Notes: generated from the letters alone by a model not told the origin. DNA of 64,000 nucleotides from Corallium rubrum (GCA_964035015.1 OZ036017.1:4563261-4627260); one strand, 5' to 3'. Positions 1 to 10,709 are shown, numbered from the stretch's first letter. Program-made: numbers and translations.

Positions 1-149
1 GTTAAATGTAATTTTTCCGGTGCAACTTGTAGAAAATCCGAAAAATCAGTGGCGTGAGGGGATGTCACGCGCCAAAACTAGCCATGAAGATCGCAGTTCC
101 TTTTTCTTGTGACGCAAGTTGCCCAGGAAAAGCCACGTGTAACCTCACC

Positions 150-650
150 GCCTAATTTACGATGTACGAACCTGGATATAGGGTGTTAGCATATACCTCG
201 CAGGTGAATAGTGCTTTTCGCGCAATCTGATTGGTTCTTCTAGCTCGGGATATCCTGTACTATTCACCTGCGGGCAAAACAAAATGACGGGCAGTTTATC
301 TTTGTTTACTGAAGGAGGAGATTTTGTTGATAAACAAGGCTGAGAGTCAGAGGAGGCCGGACAAGTACCACGTAATTGTCACGTGATATCGACCCTCGCC
401 GCCTAATTTACGATGTACGAACCTGGATATAGGGTGTTAGCATATACCTCGCAGGTGAATAGTGCTTTTCGCGCAATCTGATTGGTTCTTCTAGCTCGGG
501 ATATCCGGCACTATTTACCTGCGGGCAAAACAAAATGACGGGCAGTTTATCTTTGTTTAATGAAGGAGGAGATTTTGTTGATAAACAGGCTGAGTCAGAG
601 GAGGTCGGACAAGTACCACGTGATTGTCACGTGATATTGTCGACCAATGA
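150..650. repeat. Tandem duplication, period ~251 bp, of a foldback sequence
   Basis: Two head-to-tail copies, about 150-400 and 401-650, differ at a few bases. Each holds an internal inverted repeat (GCAGGTGAATAGTGC against ACTATTCACCTGC) around a segment with GATTGGTTC. The same GAGGTATA / TTCACC type of arm recurs in the foldback at 10110-10204, so this is probably a duplicated member of a MITE family. No coding sequence is seen. Confidence 0.75.
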
Positions 651-1147
651 AATGGCTTATTTTCTCATCGTTTGATCGGCTGAAAATTTTGCACTGGACT
701 TGGAATACCGCATATTACGCTATTGTCATTCATTTTTTTCTTTAAAAAAGCAGCGATATCGTTTGATATATTGTTGGACTATCCATATCTGCAGAATTTT
801 GCAAGGTAAATGTATTTTTCTACTTTGTTTTGATCGTTTATGTAGGTCGTGTCGCGCTAAGCGAAAACGCCACTTCCGGTTTGTCAACAATCTTCAAAGC
901 AAAAAATCTCGAATTCCCATTGTTCGAATTCTCTAATTTTTGCGTAATGAGTTGAAGAAATGTCTAATCTTGGATTCTATCTGGACGCCCCTCGCCCCCG
1001 CAACCGTTTTCGAGATATTCGCCGTTGAACCGACCATGGTATTTCGGCTTTCGCTAAGATGGCGCCCAATAAGTTTAAGAGAGCCTTTCGCCACTAAAGT
1101 TTGTTTTTTTCTCAAGAATTTTGGAAGTTTCCTAATATTTAGGAAAT
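651..1147. other. No recognised feature
   Basis: AT-rich sequence with only short open frames and no protein family that I recognise. Confidence 0.4.
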
Positions 1148-1257
1148 CCCGTTATTGGAGGTTTTGCCTCTGTGGGTATTCCCTGCTATTGTCTATGTTT
1201 ATGTCTAAGTCTTGTCTATAATTTTGTACTGGCGAAGCTTATAAATAAATAAATAGA

Positions 1258-1324
<67 letters not shown>

Positions 1325-1326
1325 AA
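1148..1326 (+). mobile_element. LINE 3' fragment with AAAT tail
   Basis: The segment resembles the 3' untranslated region of the LINE at 11541-14065 read on its coding strand: a CCCG..ATTGG block, a GGTATTCCCTGC block matching GGTTACCCTGCC, then ACTGGCGAAGCTTATAAATAAAT matching CTAGTGGCAAAGCTTAATAAAT. It ends in an (AAAT)n tail. This is a 5'-truncated insertion of the same or a related family, on the + strand. Confidence 0.6.
1237..1325 (+). repeat. (AAAT)n microsatellite
   Basis: About 20 copies of AAAT with one GATA interruption. It is the expanded tail of the LINE fragment just upstream. Confidence 0.95.
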
Positions 1327-2170
1327 ACACCATCATTCTGGAAAAATTGTATACATATCAGGCCTGCATACATTTGTAATTATTACAGAATGTACTGAAC
1401 TTTCTTAAAGATCTTCTATATCTGTATACAGAACTGATACGTATAGATATTTTTCATTTATTAAATAACGTTGTGTTCCATGACAGCAGTATTATTAAAA
1501 TTGATGTGTGGATTATTTGTAGTTCATTGTTGGTCATTGTTATTGTGAATATAAATATATTATAGTTGTAGTATTTTTTGCTTAGTATTGCTAATTTGTT
1601 GTAATTTGTTGTTCGTAATATTTTTCAGTATACAAATATATATTATTCCTTTTGCCAGTAGTCCCATTTCAACTGAGTCAGTGATGTAGGAAGCAAGCTG
1701 ATGGGGTGGGGGAAGGGTACACTTTCAATACCTTGTTTCAGGGCAGAGCTTGAAACGACCCTTGAGGCACATGTCTTCTGATGAATAGTTTTCCTGTTGC
1801 AAAAGGGGGACTCTAACCAAGTGGGGGTGGGGTGGAGTTTGGGGTGGTGGCATGTGCCCCTGTGTCCACCCGTTGGTTTGTACACCCATGAAGTGAATAC
1901 AATAGTTAGGCATTGGCTGTACAGTCGACTCTTGAGATATGAAAGGGTTAATAATTCCATCTCACATCCTATTTTTTACAGGAAGTGAAGATACAGTACA
2001 GATGTCCGTGTTGGAATAACTTACTTTGGTGGTGTTCAGACTAAGTGCCCGGGCACGAGCACCAATCTGAACAGGATTTTTACAGTGATAAATTGATGGA
2101 TTCCCTTTTACTAAATAACATTCAAATAATATGTAGTTTGAAGTTTTGCATGTTGTCATGTTGTATGGGG
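1327..2170. other. No recognised feature
   Basis: AT-rich flank followed by a G-rich stretch around 1690-1870. Short frames occur on both strands, but none resembles a known family or has coding character. Confidence 0.4.
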
Positions 2171-2215
2171 GAAGGCTTAAGTGTCCCAATATTTTTGTCC
2201 GAGATTGTATTGTAT
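2171..2215 (+). repeat. Tc1-type terminal-repeat-like sequence
   Basis: Contains TTAAGTGTCCCAATATTT followed by TTGTCCGAGATTGTA. GTCCCAATA..TTTTGTC is typical of Tc1/mariner inverted termini. It lies about 240 bp upstream of the transposase start at 2448 and is probably the left end of that element. A near-identical copy in the same orientation is at 9264-9299. No inverted right-end copy was found. Confidence 0.55.
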
Positions 2216-2498
2216 ACATACTTAAGAATCCTCTCGAAAACTTGTGACGTTTCGTGTTTCGAAATGTTCGCGTTCGGCGTATCTTACTGCGATTGCGCGT
2301 GTTCAATTCATGATAAAGAAACATACGTGATAAAGAACTTTCTACATTAATCTAGAAAACATGTAGTTTAATTCTCAAAAACTATTTAAGAATAGTCATC
2401 ATACTATTTCGTTATATCAGTTACAACAGAAAGGAGTTTTAAACACAATGGTGTACAAATCTCGTATCAACAGTGATACTCGTGCGCGAGTATATTAT

Positions 2499-2502
2499 TT
2501 AA
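2499..2502. repeat. TTAA target duplication, left
   Basis: TTAA directly before the left terminus AGTGCCTATCTCAGGG. The matching copy is 6124-6127. Removing the insert and one TTAA restores an open Tc1 reading frame, which supports both the boundaries and the duplication. Confidence 0.85.
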
Positions 2503-3670
2503 AGTGCCTATCTCAGGGTTGGGGATTTTACATATTTAGGATATTTGGAACATTTTAAGAAGATTTGTAATATATCTTCTTCTCCGAAAATTTCATCTTC
2601 ATGGACTTTTTTGCTGTTAAAGTTGGCGATTTTGACGATGGCCGTGAAAATTTTTTACTGGGTTCTAGTCGCCGGAAGTGACGTAGAAGCAGGGAGACCT
2701 TCTCAGACAGTAACAGTGTTTACATCGGGAGTTTACGGGTCACGTTGGATTTTCTTGGCTATATTCAGGTTATTTTGTCGGAAATCCTTTTAAAAATTAT
2801 GCCAAACAGGTGCGTAGTGTTTTTACTCACGAATGAACCCAGTTGATACGCTAGAATGGCGCTGTATGCTGTTTCTTTTTTTGCGACAATAACGATGTAC
2901 TATTTTGACTCACGGAAGGCGAAGAAGACAAGGGTAGCTTAGTGTGAAATTTCGTCAAGGATAAAGGTGTGAAATGAACGCCGACATCTACTTCTGTGAC
3001 CTGTTCGTTGTTCGAAGTATTTTCAACGGGAATATTTGGCACTAAGACGATTCACAGCAGTTTATCACGAGGAAACCCCGTCGGTGTGTCGATTGCAAAA
3101 CGACAACAATAGAGCGTGAGAACTTGTGCATGTCATCAGTCTCATATTTCTTTTTATCGAAGTATTGTTTGCGTTCGATCTTTGATCAAGAATATATCGA
3201 AATATACTTGACTTGGTAACGTCGTGTACCTCCGGTTCTAATACTGATAGCTAAAATGACTAGACTAGGATGTAAACATTATTCTGGGATACGTAATCGA
3301 GATCGAAGACGAAGTAAAACTGTCTTCCAGTGTGGCCGTACCTGAAGACGAATCATCTGAATGCATTGTCAAGCCGTATGAAGATGAGTCGGTTGCCGAT
3401 GAAATTTGGATCGTAAATCATAATGAGGAAATGCGACTTGAAAAAGGTCTTTAGTACGACGGCTACAAATTCGCTTTTGAGGGGCACGATAAGGTAAAAA
3501 TGATAGGTAATTAAGTTTGATGTCTTTAATTGAAAGTTGCTTTTATCAGTGAATTTATGTTTACGTTTTATCTGCAATGTTGTATAAAAAATTTTGTATG
3601 CTGTCAAAGCCAAATGATTCGCATGTTTAATTCTATTCGATATTTCTCTGACACCGAACTGCTTGCGAAT
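2503..3670 (+). repeat. Left arm of the ~1.17 kb inverted repeat
   Basis: Reverse complement of 4955-6123 with only scattered differences. Short open frames of 82 and 63 codons occur identically in both arms, which shows arm similarity and is not evidence of a gene. Confidence 0.85.
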
Positions 3671-3890
3671 GCGATGTATTTAGGATCGCAAATTTAATGA
3701 GCGAATGCGACTTGAAAAATATCTTCTACGATGGCTATAAATTCGCTTGGCGGGGCACAACAAGGTGAACGATTTGTAAGTTATGAAAGTTTGCTTTATC
3801 AGTGAATTTATGTTTACGTTTTATCGAATGTTGTATACTGGCCGCTGTCAAAGCCAAATGATTCGCATGTTTATATTTGTTATATATCTG
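3425..3890 (+). repeat. Local duplication inside the left arm
   Basis: The segment ATGCGACTTGAAAAA...GATTCGCATGTTT at about 3430-3635 is repeated, more diverged and slightly shortened, at about 3700-3890. The right arm has only one copy, so the duplication followed or distorted the foldback structure. Confidence 0.7.
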
Positions 3891-4279
3891 GTCACTGCGT
3901 CTAGCGGGCTGCAAATATCAAAGAATTGACGAGGCAAACTATAAAATAGAAGATACAGAAAACAAGGTAGATACTGTCAGTATTGATTAATAGAATAATC
4001 GTTCGCTTTCCGATTTCCACTTGCGAATAAGCCAGCTGCGCACAATTCACCTAGGCTAATAGAATTCCTTCGTTCTGATACTTTATCTTGTCACTTTTAC
4101 GATGTAAGTGCCCGCTAGACGCAATGATCAGATTTCCAGGCCAACAAGTGTAAAGAACTTGATCAATGTTATTAACCGTTTCAATGCAAGATTTGAGGCC
4201 TGGTTCATACGTCGCATTTAATTCAGACGAATTTAACTCAATCAATTAAATGCGACTGCAGTGCGACGTATGAAACGAA

Positions 4280-4595
4280 TTAACTCATTCCTGTCCGGGG
4301 GCTTCCCCAGAGGTGAATAAAATCGTCTGGCGTTAGCCAGAATAAAATACTAAAGACCAATTTTTTTTATTTATTTTTTTTTATTAAATTCGCCAACAAT
4401 ACAGAACATAACAATAACAATACGTGGCAGGGTCACCGCAACAGCCGAAGCCAATTACTGCAGGCCCGACAAGAAAGAGTTAAAGAGATAGTTTATAACT
4501 CATTCCTGTCCTGGGGCTTCCCCAGAGGTGAATAAAATCGTCTGGCGTTAGCCAGAATAAAATACTAAAGACCAATTCGGACAAGAAAGAGTTAA
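4280..4595. repeat. Duplicated ~100 bp MITE with TTAACTC termini
   Basis: A unit starting TTAACTCATTCCTGTCC and ending GGACAAGAAAGAGTTAA (imperfect terminal inverted repeats) is present twice in tandem, about 4280-4483 and 4496-4595. The first copy is longer because a LINE fragment (4363-4467) sits in it. The shared interior contains CTTCCCCAGAGGTGAAT and GTCTGGCGTTAGCCAG. Confidence 0.7.
4363..4467 (-). mobile_element. LINE 3' fragment inserted in the MITE
   Basis: Read on the minus strand it gives GGCCTGCAGTAATTGGC, GCTGTTGCGGTGACCCTGCC and a TAATAAAAAAAATAAATAAA tail. These match the 3' untranslated region and tail of the LINE at 11541-14065. Only the last ~100 bp are present. The adjacent MITE copy lacks it, which fixes the insertion point. 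Confidence 0.8.
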
Positions 4596-4954
4596 ATTCG
4601 ACTGAAGAGTGAAGAGTTAAATTCGTCTGATACGTTGTATCCGTCACGGTGAGACGGATACAACGTCTGAAATGCGTGTTGGTTTCAGACGTCGCTGTAT
4701 CGTCGCATCGAATTAAATGCATAAATTATGATAACATATTTTTTGTGCCCGTGATCAGATTTTTGTTTACTTCGCATGCGTATTGGACGTTTTTGGCGCG
4801 ATCTAACGGGATTTTTGTTGCTCGTCACTGAATTAAATTCGTCGCACGAAACGAATTCGAGTTCACGTCGACTAGACGAAGCTAACTATGAATTAAATTC
4901 GTCTGAATTAAATGCGACGTATGAACCAGGCCTGATTTACTGACATTCCTTCGC

Positions 4955-6123
4955 ATTCGCAAGCAGTTCAATGTCAGAGAAATATCGAATAGAATTAAAC
5001 ATGCGAATCATTTGGCTTTGACAGAATACAAATTTTTTTGTTTTAGCAAATGCGTGTATATAACATTGCAGATAAAACGTAAACATAAATTCACTGATAA
5101 AAGCAACTTTCAATTAAAGACATTAAACTTACCTATCATTTACCTTATCGTGCCCCTCAAAAGCTATCGCACTAAAGACCTTTTTCAAGTCGCATTTTTC
5201 ATTATGATTTACGATCCAAATTTCATCGGCAACCGACTTCATCTTCGTACGGCTTGACAATGCATTCAGATGATTCGCCTTCCGGTATGGCCACACTGGA
5301 AGACAGTTTTACTTCGTCTTCGATCTCGATTACGTATCCCGGAATAATGTTTACATCCTGGTCTAGTCATTTTAGCTATCAGTGTTAGAACCAGAGGCAG
5401 ACGACGTTACCAAGCCAAGTATATTTCGATATATTCTTGATGAAAGATCGAACGCAAACAATACTTCGATAAAAAGAAATATGAGACTGATGACATGCAC
5501 AAGTTCTCACGCTCTATTGTTGTCGTTTTGTAATCGACACACCGACGGGGTTTCCTCGTGATAAACTGCTGTGAATCGTCTTAGTGCCAAATATTCCCGT
5601 TGAAAATACTTCGAACAACGAACAGGTCACAGAAGTAGATGTCGGCGTTCATTTCACACCTTTATCCTTGACGAAATTTCACACTAAGCTACCCTTGTCT
5701 TCTTCGCCTTCCGTGAGTCAAAATAGTACATCGTTATTGTCGCAAAAAAAGAAACAGCATACAGCGCCATTCTAGCGTATCAACTGGGTTCATTCGTGAG
5801 TAAAAACACTACGCACCTGTTTGGCATAATTTTTAAAAGGATTTCCGACAAAATAACCTGAATATAGCCAAGAAAATCCAACGTGACCCGTAAACTCCCG
5901 ATGTAAACACTGTTACTGTCTGAGAAGGTCTCCCTGCTTCTACGTCACTTCCGGCGACTAGAACCCAGTAAAAAATTTTCACGGCCATCGTCAAAATCGC
6001 CAACTTTAACAGCAAAAAAGTCCATGAAGATGAAATTTTCGGAGAAGAAGATATATTACAAATCTTCTTAAAATGTTCCAAATATCCTAAATATGTAAAA
6101 TCCCCAACCCTGAGATAGGCACT
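4955..6123 (-). repeat. Right arm of the ~1.17 kb inverted repeat
   Basis: Inverted counterpart of 2503-3670, ending with the terminus AGTGCCTATCTCAGGG (read on the minus strand) directly before TTAA at 6124. Confidence 0.85.
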
Positions 6124-6606
6124 TTAAGAAACGTTCAAGGACTGTCTATTCGCAGGCTCGCAGAACTCTGCGATGTTTCGCGTGGAAGCGTTCTCCGAAT
6201 AAGCAAGGAAGAACGACACACTCAAGGCTCTCAAAACTCGTTCCAAAGAAAGGCAGAGCCATGTCACGTGCACGATGTGAACTTTTAAAAATACCTGCAC
6301 GAAGCCCAGACTTAAACCCTATTGAAAATCTGTTCAATCTGACATCCAAAATCTTGAGGCAAAATGTGATATCACAGCAAATCACAAGAGTGCTTCGAGG
6401 AGTTTCAAGCAAGAGTGATAAACACAATGAAATCGATCCCAAAGGAATTTAATCGCATCCATGAATACACGCTTGAACTATGTTATTGCAAATAAAGGAA
6501 ATCGAATAAAATACTAAATTGTGCTTTGCAAACCAAACAACGATCACCTTTGAATGTTATTAGGCTTTCAATTATAACGTACAACAGCATGTCATTTTTA
6601 TCTTAA

Positions 6607-8414
6607 AGTGTCACTAAGACGAAAAATCGACCATAAAATTTTGCGGAAATTTATCTTCGACGAACGTTATTGGGATATAAATACCTCGTGTACAAAATTT
6701 GAACGATACAAACCAATAGGTTTAAAGTTATAAACGTTTGAAATGCTGAAAATTGCGTCCGCCATTAAAATTTTCTTCACTGTGAATATTGATACCTGTG
6801 AAGGGTTGTGACGTCATTTTCTTAACCCAAACTTGCGTGACAAAGGAAGAAACAACGAGAGCGCATATAATTTGACAACAAAAATGTCGATTCATCATCA
6901 TTTAGTTGTTGTTCTGACTATGGATTGAAACGGAATCATCCAATGTATGTTTGGAGTATTGGTAGCCCATTTTGACAAGTCTGTTTTCGGAATTTGCCAG
7001 AACGATGACTGTATTGCTTCGGCTGACGAGATCGATAATCGCCCAATACTAACAAGATATTGCCGAAGAAAAGTACAATGAATTTTCTATATAGCTGCAA
7101 CATTTCCATTCTGACGTCGTGGTTTCTTCTTGAGAAAGACAGCATTAGTCTGCTAGAGACACAGGAAGAAGTTTTTCACGATGCGCTCGTTTGTATCTTT
7201 ATGTTGTATGAATGTGGCTCTAGGCCTCTAGCTGACTAGCTTGTATTTGATGCCAGATGGTGTAGTCCGAAGAATGTCGCTGTAGACGCTGCTGACACAT
7301 AGAAATTCAAAGTTTGAGAGCATTTTTCTCATGTTGGAAATTTTACAGTGACAGAAAAGAAAAAGTTAGAAAACTAGTTGGCCTCAGTATATATAATTCT
7401 GTCAATTTGCATGAATGGCCTGTTGATGTGGCTCACAAAGCTGGCGCATCAATAATGTGCTGAACTGCTTCAGCTTGTAAAATTGTTTTGGTTAAATTTC
7501 TTAGGTTTTCTACCGCTAAATATTTAGATTAGTATTTACGCTTTGTTGCTTTGCAAATCAGACTGTATATTTATTGAGTTTGTTTATATGCTATCTATTT
7601 TGTAACATATAATAGCATTTCTTTTAAGTATTAATTAAAATACTAAATAAATTGTTAGTACATACATGTATTTTATATATACAATTATACATCAAATTCA
7701 ACCTTCACTGTCGTTTGCTTTACTTACATGATATATTTTATAATCTTAAATAAAGTAAAGTGGAACTTACTATGTGCCATGGTGGCATGGTATGGTGTGA
7801 GGGGACAAGAAATATTCGCTTTATTATTTTCCGACGGTTCACTTGGACCTCGAGACTGCTCTGCCTCCAAAGTTCTGTTAATCTTTCAAATAGTAGGTAC
7901 ATTACTACGCTGAATAACACTTGTTTGTAGTAAGGTTGCTCTAAAAATCTTCATGGAAAATTGATTGGAACAAACTATGAATCATCGCGTGTCGGCGCGT
8001 TATGTTCTGAACAAACCTAACCCAATTTGCTCGTACGATTTGTCAATTGGGCTTATATGTTGCGCAATCCCTGCAGAATAATCACATTCATTACTACAAT
8101 CCTGTATAACTGTGTGCGTTGACGGAATGATGGAATATTTTATTTTTCATTCACTGACAACCTCTTGTATGCCACAGTAGTTCTACTGCATGAGATGTTG
8201 TTGTTAAGAAAATGACGTCAAAGGCCTTCTCGAGTTACACTGGAGTGCACTTTGGAAATTTTAATGGCGGCCGTCAAATTTAAGATTTCTAATCGCAATA
8301 GCACCGCCTCTTTTTTGAATTTCGAGTTAAGACTTCGTGCAGTAGGTTGTAGATGGGTATACTTTACAATGATGAAATAAAAATGATAGGTGAAAATTTC
8401 GTCTTAGTGACACT
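6607..8414. mobile_element. Second TTAA-target TIR element, 1.8 kb
   Basis: Termini AGTGTCACTAAGACGAAA in inverted orientation at 6607 and 8414, flanked by TTAA at 6603-6606 and 8415-8418. Inverted similarity continues inwards in patches, for example GCCATTAAAATTTTC near 6772 against its complement near 8255, and TGACGTCATTTTCTTAA near 6809 against its complement near 8200. No transposase frame was found. The AGTG start and TTAA target are shared with the element at 2503-6123, but the terminal sequences differ, so this is a separate family of the same superfamily type. Confidence 0.75.
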
Positions 8415-8418
8415 TTAA

Positions 8419-9130
8419 TAAAAGTGTAGATGAATAAAATCAATTGTTCACTCTTATCAGAAAACGAGTCAAAATTATCCCAAAACTCACTATCAGGATC
8501 CAAAATACAAACCTATCGACAATTTGCAGATGTTATAGATTACACTCTTCAAACAATTCGTTAAAACTGCTTAGGGTACTTTTAGTGTTTTGCACTTGTT
8601 AAAGTGACCGTGATAAAGAAACTTCCGGTGTAGACAAATTAAACGATTAACCCTCACGAATAACCTTTTCGGACTGCAATTTCGACGTGATTTCTTTCAT
8701 TTCTTGGCGTCTTTCTTAATTACGATAAAACTTTGAACCAAATTGTAGCAATTAGTAAAGTATAGGAAAGCCATACGTATAATAGTACTTTTTAATCACT
8801 ACACATATTGGTTAATCATCTCTCTCAAGATAATAGTTATCTATTAAATACTCTTTCATTTAACAATGACGATTAACCTTTAAAATCTTGGGTCAAACCT
8901 TTGTTTTAGCAATCAAATAGAGCTGAATATAGCAAATAAGTTCTACTTAACATTAACTTTAATATACACTAATGTTCATTGTACGGACCACTGGTATTGT
9001 GGAATTATCGGTGAAAGAAATGGTTAACCGTTGGTTAATCTCTCACTACGCACACAGTCAGTACACCAAATTATTTATATCCTACTTATACAACCCCAGA
9101 CATTAATCATTGGGAACTTGAGATTTTTCG
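8419..9130. other. No recognised feature
   Basis: AT-rich sequence, several GGTTAA/TTAACC words, no open frame of note. It may be the remaining flank of the Tc1-type element, but no right terminus could be identified. Confidence 0.4.
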
Positions 9131-9139
9131 TCTTCAACC

Positions 9140-9300
9140 CCCATGCCCCTATTCAATGTTGAAATATTTCGCGTGTTTATCAACTGGAATAAAAAAAACA
9201 TCAAAAACACACACTAACAGACACTAGTGAACAACATTGAATAGGCCGGGGGAGAGGGGGGAAGGCTTAAGTGTCCCAATATTTTTGTCGGAGATTGTAG
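9140..9300 (+). repeat. Dispersed repeat sharing segments with the satellite unit
   Basis: CCCCTATTCAATGTTG and its inverted counterpart CAACATTGAATAGG bracket about 85 bp. A purine block (GCCGGGGGAGAGGGGGGAAGG) and the Tc1-terminus-like TTAAGTGTCCCAATATTT follow. The order pyrimidine block, ACAATGTTG, CAACATTGAACAGG, GCCGGGGGAG, ATGTCCC.. is also found in the satellite units (for example 29770-29920), so the satellite probably contains a relative of this repeat. Confidence 0.55.
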
Positions 9301-10109
9301 ATCGTCTACTTGATCCAGATAATTCCTATACAACGTTTACAGTAATACCGCAGAATGCAAAACATTAAACCACGGAAAATGCATCATAAGGTTAGAATGG
9401 GAAGAATTTGAGAGGGAAATCATTAACCACTAAACAACAAATAATGTTGATTTCTCACCTTACGCTTTTCTGTCTTTTCTCCAGTTGTAAGTGAAACGAA
9501 TCACACGTTGCACAGCACAACCAAATCCTTCTTTATTGTAAATATCTAATTCGTTTCTGATTTGTTCCATTATTTATTTGTGACATAAAATGCGTAGAAT
9601 CCGAATGAATTGCCCATCCGCCATAACGCCATTCTCACGAATATACGCCAAATAAAGCACAATCTGATCATATTAATTGTCTATGAAAACCACGAATTGT
9701 TCTCGTATTTTGCTGACCATCAGATTTATCAATTCTGGATCAACTTACTGTGACGAGTTTTCAAACGTTTTTGCATCTAGTCCACCGAGCAGAGTTCATA
9801 TTCCTCGTCTGAGGTCAGAGGTAGAGTGAGACGCCCACGCAAAAATGAAAGCCAGCTGACCATGATGCTTTGCGCGGCTTGTCCAACCTCCTCTAGCTGA
9901 GAGTGATGTAGTAGAATAACGAGAAAAGTCAACAAAATTAAGTAGAAGAGTGTACACAGGTGTGTTTCTTTACAATTTTCTAGTCTTCAATATATTCAAA
10001 AGTTGTAAAAACTGTTTTGTCGACAAATATCGAGTACGCCAAGTTGCTAGCGCTTAGCGGCCGACGTCCGTGTCTCGTATGAAAATACCGAAAAATATAA
10101 GAATGTTAT
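9301..10109. other. No recognised feature
   Basis: AT-rich sequence without a convincing reading frame or repeat structure on either strand. Confidence 0.4.
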
Positions 10110-10204
10110 GAGGTATATGCTGAAACAATTATTCACCTCAGTGTCGGTGAATAGTGTAGATATTCACCTCCACTTCGGTAAATAATTGTTAAATATTATA
10201 CCTC
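10110..10204. repeat. Foldback MITE, ~95 bp
   Basis: Arms GAGGTATATGCTGAAACAAT and the complement of ATTGTTAAATATTATACCTC, each continuing through a TTCACC/GGTGAA segment, make an imperfect hairpin. It resembles the inverted repeat inside the 150-650 duplication. Confidence 0.7.
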
Positions 10205-10352
10205 AACTGTAAATTGTCCAGTCAGAAAGCTTGATTTGTACCATGTGACCAGTCAATTAATCATCGAATTACCCCCTCCGCTGCAGCGGGGAATATGCTT
10301 CGTGTACCACGCGTGCACCCCACGAACGTACGATTCAACGAAGCTGCCAACA

Positions 10353-10539
10353 ATGGCGGAGTTTGGCGAGACAAGAAAAAGTTTGGCTTGAACATTCGGA
10401 TGTTGACAAGAAGATTGTTAGGTTACAAGAAAATATGGATTCAGGGAATACAAAGAAAGCAACAAACAATGCATCCAGAAGCCTTGAGACGACAACAGAA
10501 TGGAAACAGACAATGAAAAGCGGACAAAAGTTAAGCTAA
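10353..10539 (+). other. Coding-like stretch, unidentified
   Basis: An ATG in good context (ACAATGG) opens MAEFGETRKSLA and then stops. In the +1 frame an open stretch runs to a TAA at 10537-10539 and reads RQEKVWLEHSDVDKKIVRLQ, then a hydrophilic tail containing NNASRSLETTTEWKQTMKSG. The composition (charged, heptad-like, a CDS-type stop) looks like a small coiled-coil protein, and the two frames together look like a gene with one frameshift or an undetected exon structure. I do not recognise the family. It could also be chance. A link to the R-SNARE gene downstream is not shown. Confidence 0.3.
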
Positions 10540-10604
10540 GCGAACTTTATTAACATTATTTCAGCTTTTTTTGGAAAGATTAATATGTTTCGGTATAATA
10601 TATA

Positions 10605-10709
10605 ATTTATAGACCTCTCTCGGGGAATTCGATGAAATATTACCCCTCGGGATATATCATACCTCGGGGTAATATTTCATCGAATTCCCCTCGCTCCAGG
10701 TCCATAAAT
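10605..10709. repeat. Near-perfect palindrome, ~105 bp
   Basis: Arms contain CGGGGAATTCGATGAAATAT followed by TACCCCTCGGG, and the exact or near-exact complement on the right, closing with GGTCCATAAAT opposite ATTTATAGACC. It is a hairpin-forming MITE with a very short loop around 10652-10660. Confidence 0.85.

Larger units (their letters stand above)
4202..4927. mobile_element. 726 bp TIR element nested in the foldback element
   Basis: Terminal inverted repeats start GGTTCATACGTCGCATTTAA and extend through an ATTCAGACGAATTTAA stretch of about 35 bp. They are flanked by AGGCCT at 4196-4201 and 4928-4933, a candidate 6 bp target duplication; because AGGCCT is itself palindromic, one or two bases could belong to the termini. 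Interior copies of the ATTAAATTCGTCTG motif recur. No coding capacity. Superfamily not assigned. Confidence 0.65.
2503..6123. mobile_element. TTAA-target foldback DNA transposon (Kolobok-like, tentative)
   Basis: A 3621 bp element with terminal inverted repeats starting AGTGCCTATCTCAGGG and flanked by TTAA on both sides. Inverted arms of nearly 1.2 kb (2503-3670 and 4955-6123) make up most of it. No transposase is seen, so it is non-autonomous. TTAA targets are used by Kolobok and piggyBac; the AG start is closer to Kolobok than to the CCY start of piggyBac. That family call is an inference. The centre has acquired other elements (see 4202-4927). Confidence 0.75.
2448..6475 (+). pseudogene. 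Tc1-type transposase remnant, split by a TTAA element
   Basis: The frame opens at ATG 2448 (MVYKSRINSDTRARVYYL) and runs into a TTAA at 2499. After the 3.6 kb insertion the same frame resumes at 6124-6127 with RNVQGLSIRRLAELCDVSRG, a paired-like helix-turn-helix as in Tc1 transposases. The usual DDE core is missing: a short degenerate stretch leads directly to PARSPDLNPIENLF, the conserved block around the second catalytic Asp and the Glu region. The tail FEEFQARVINTMKSIPKEF is in another frame, one base shifted after about 6390. So the gene has an internal deletion, a frameshift and an insertion, and is dead. The family call rests on the SPDLNPIEN motif and the HTH. Confidence 0.85.

Noticed and set aside
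2545-6081. 82- and 63-codon frames present in both arms of the foldback element
   Set aside because: Identity comes from the inverted repeat itself. No start context, family or codon pattern supports a gene.
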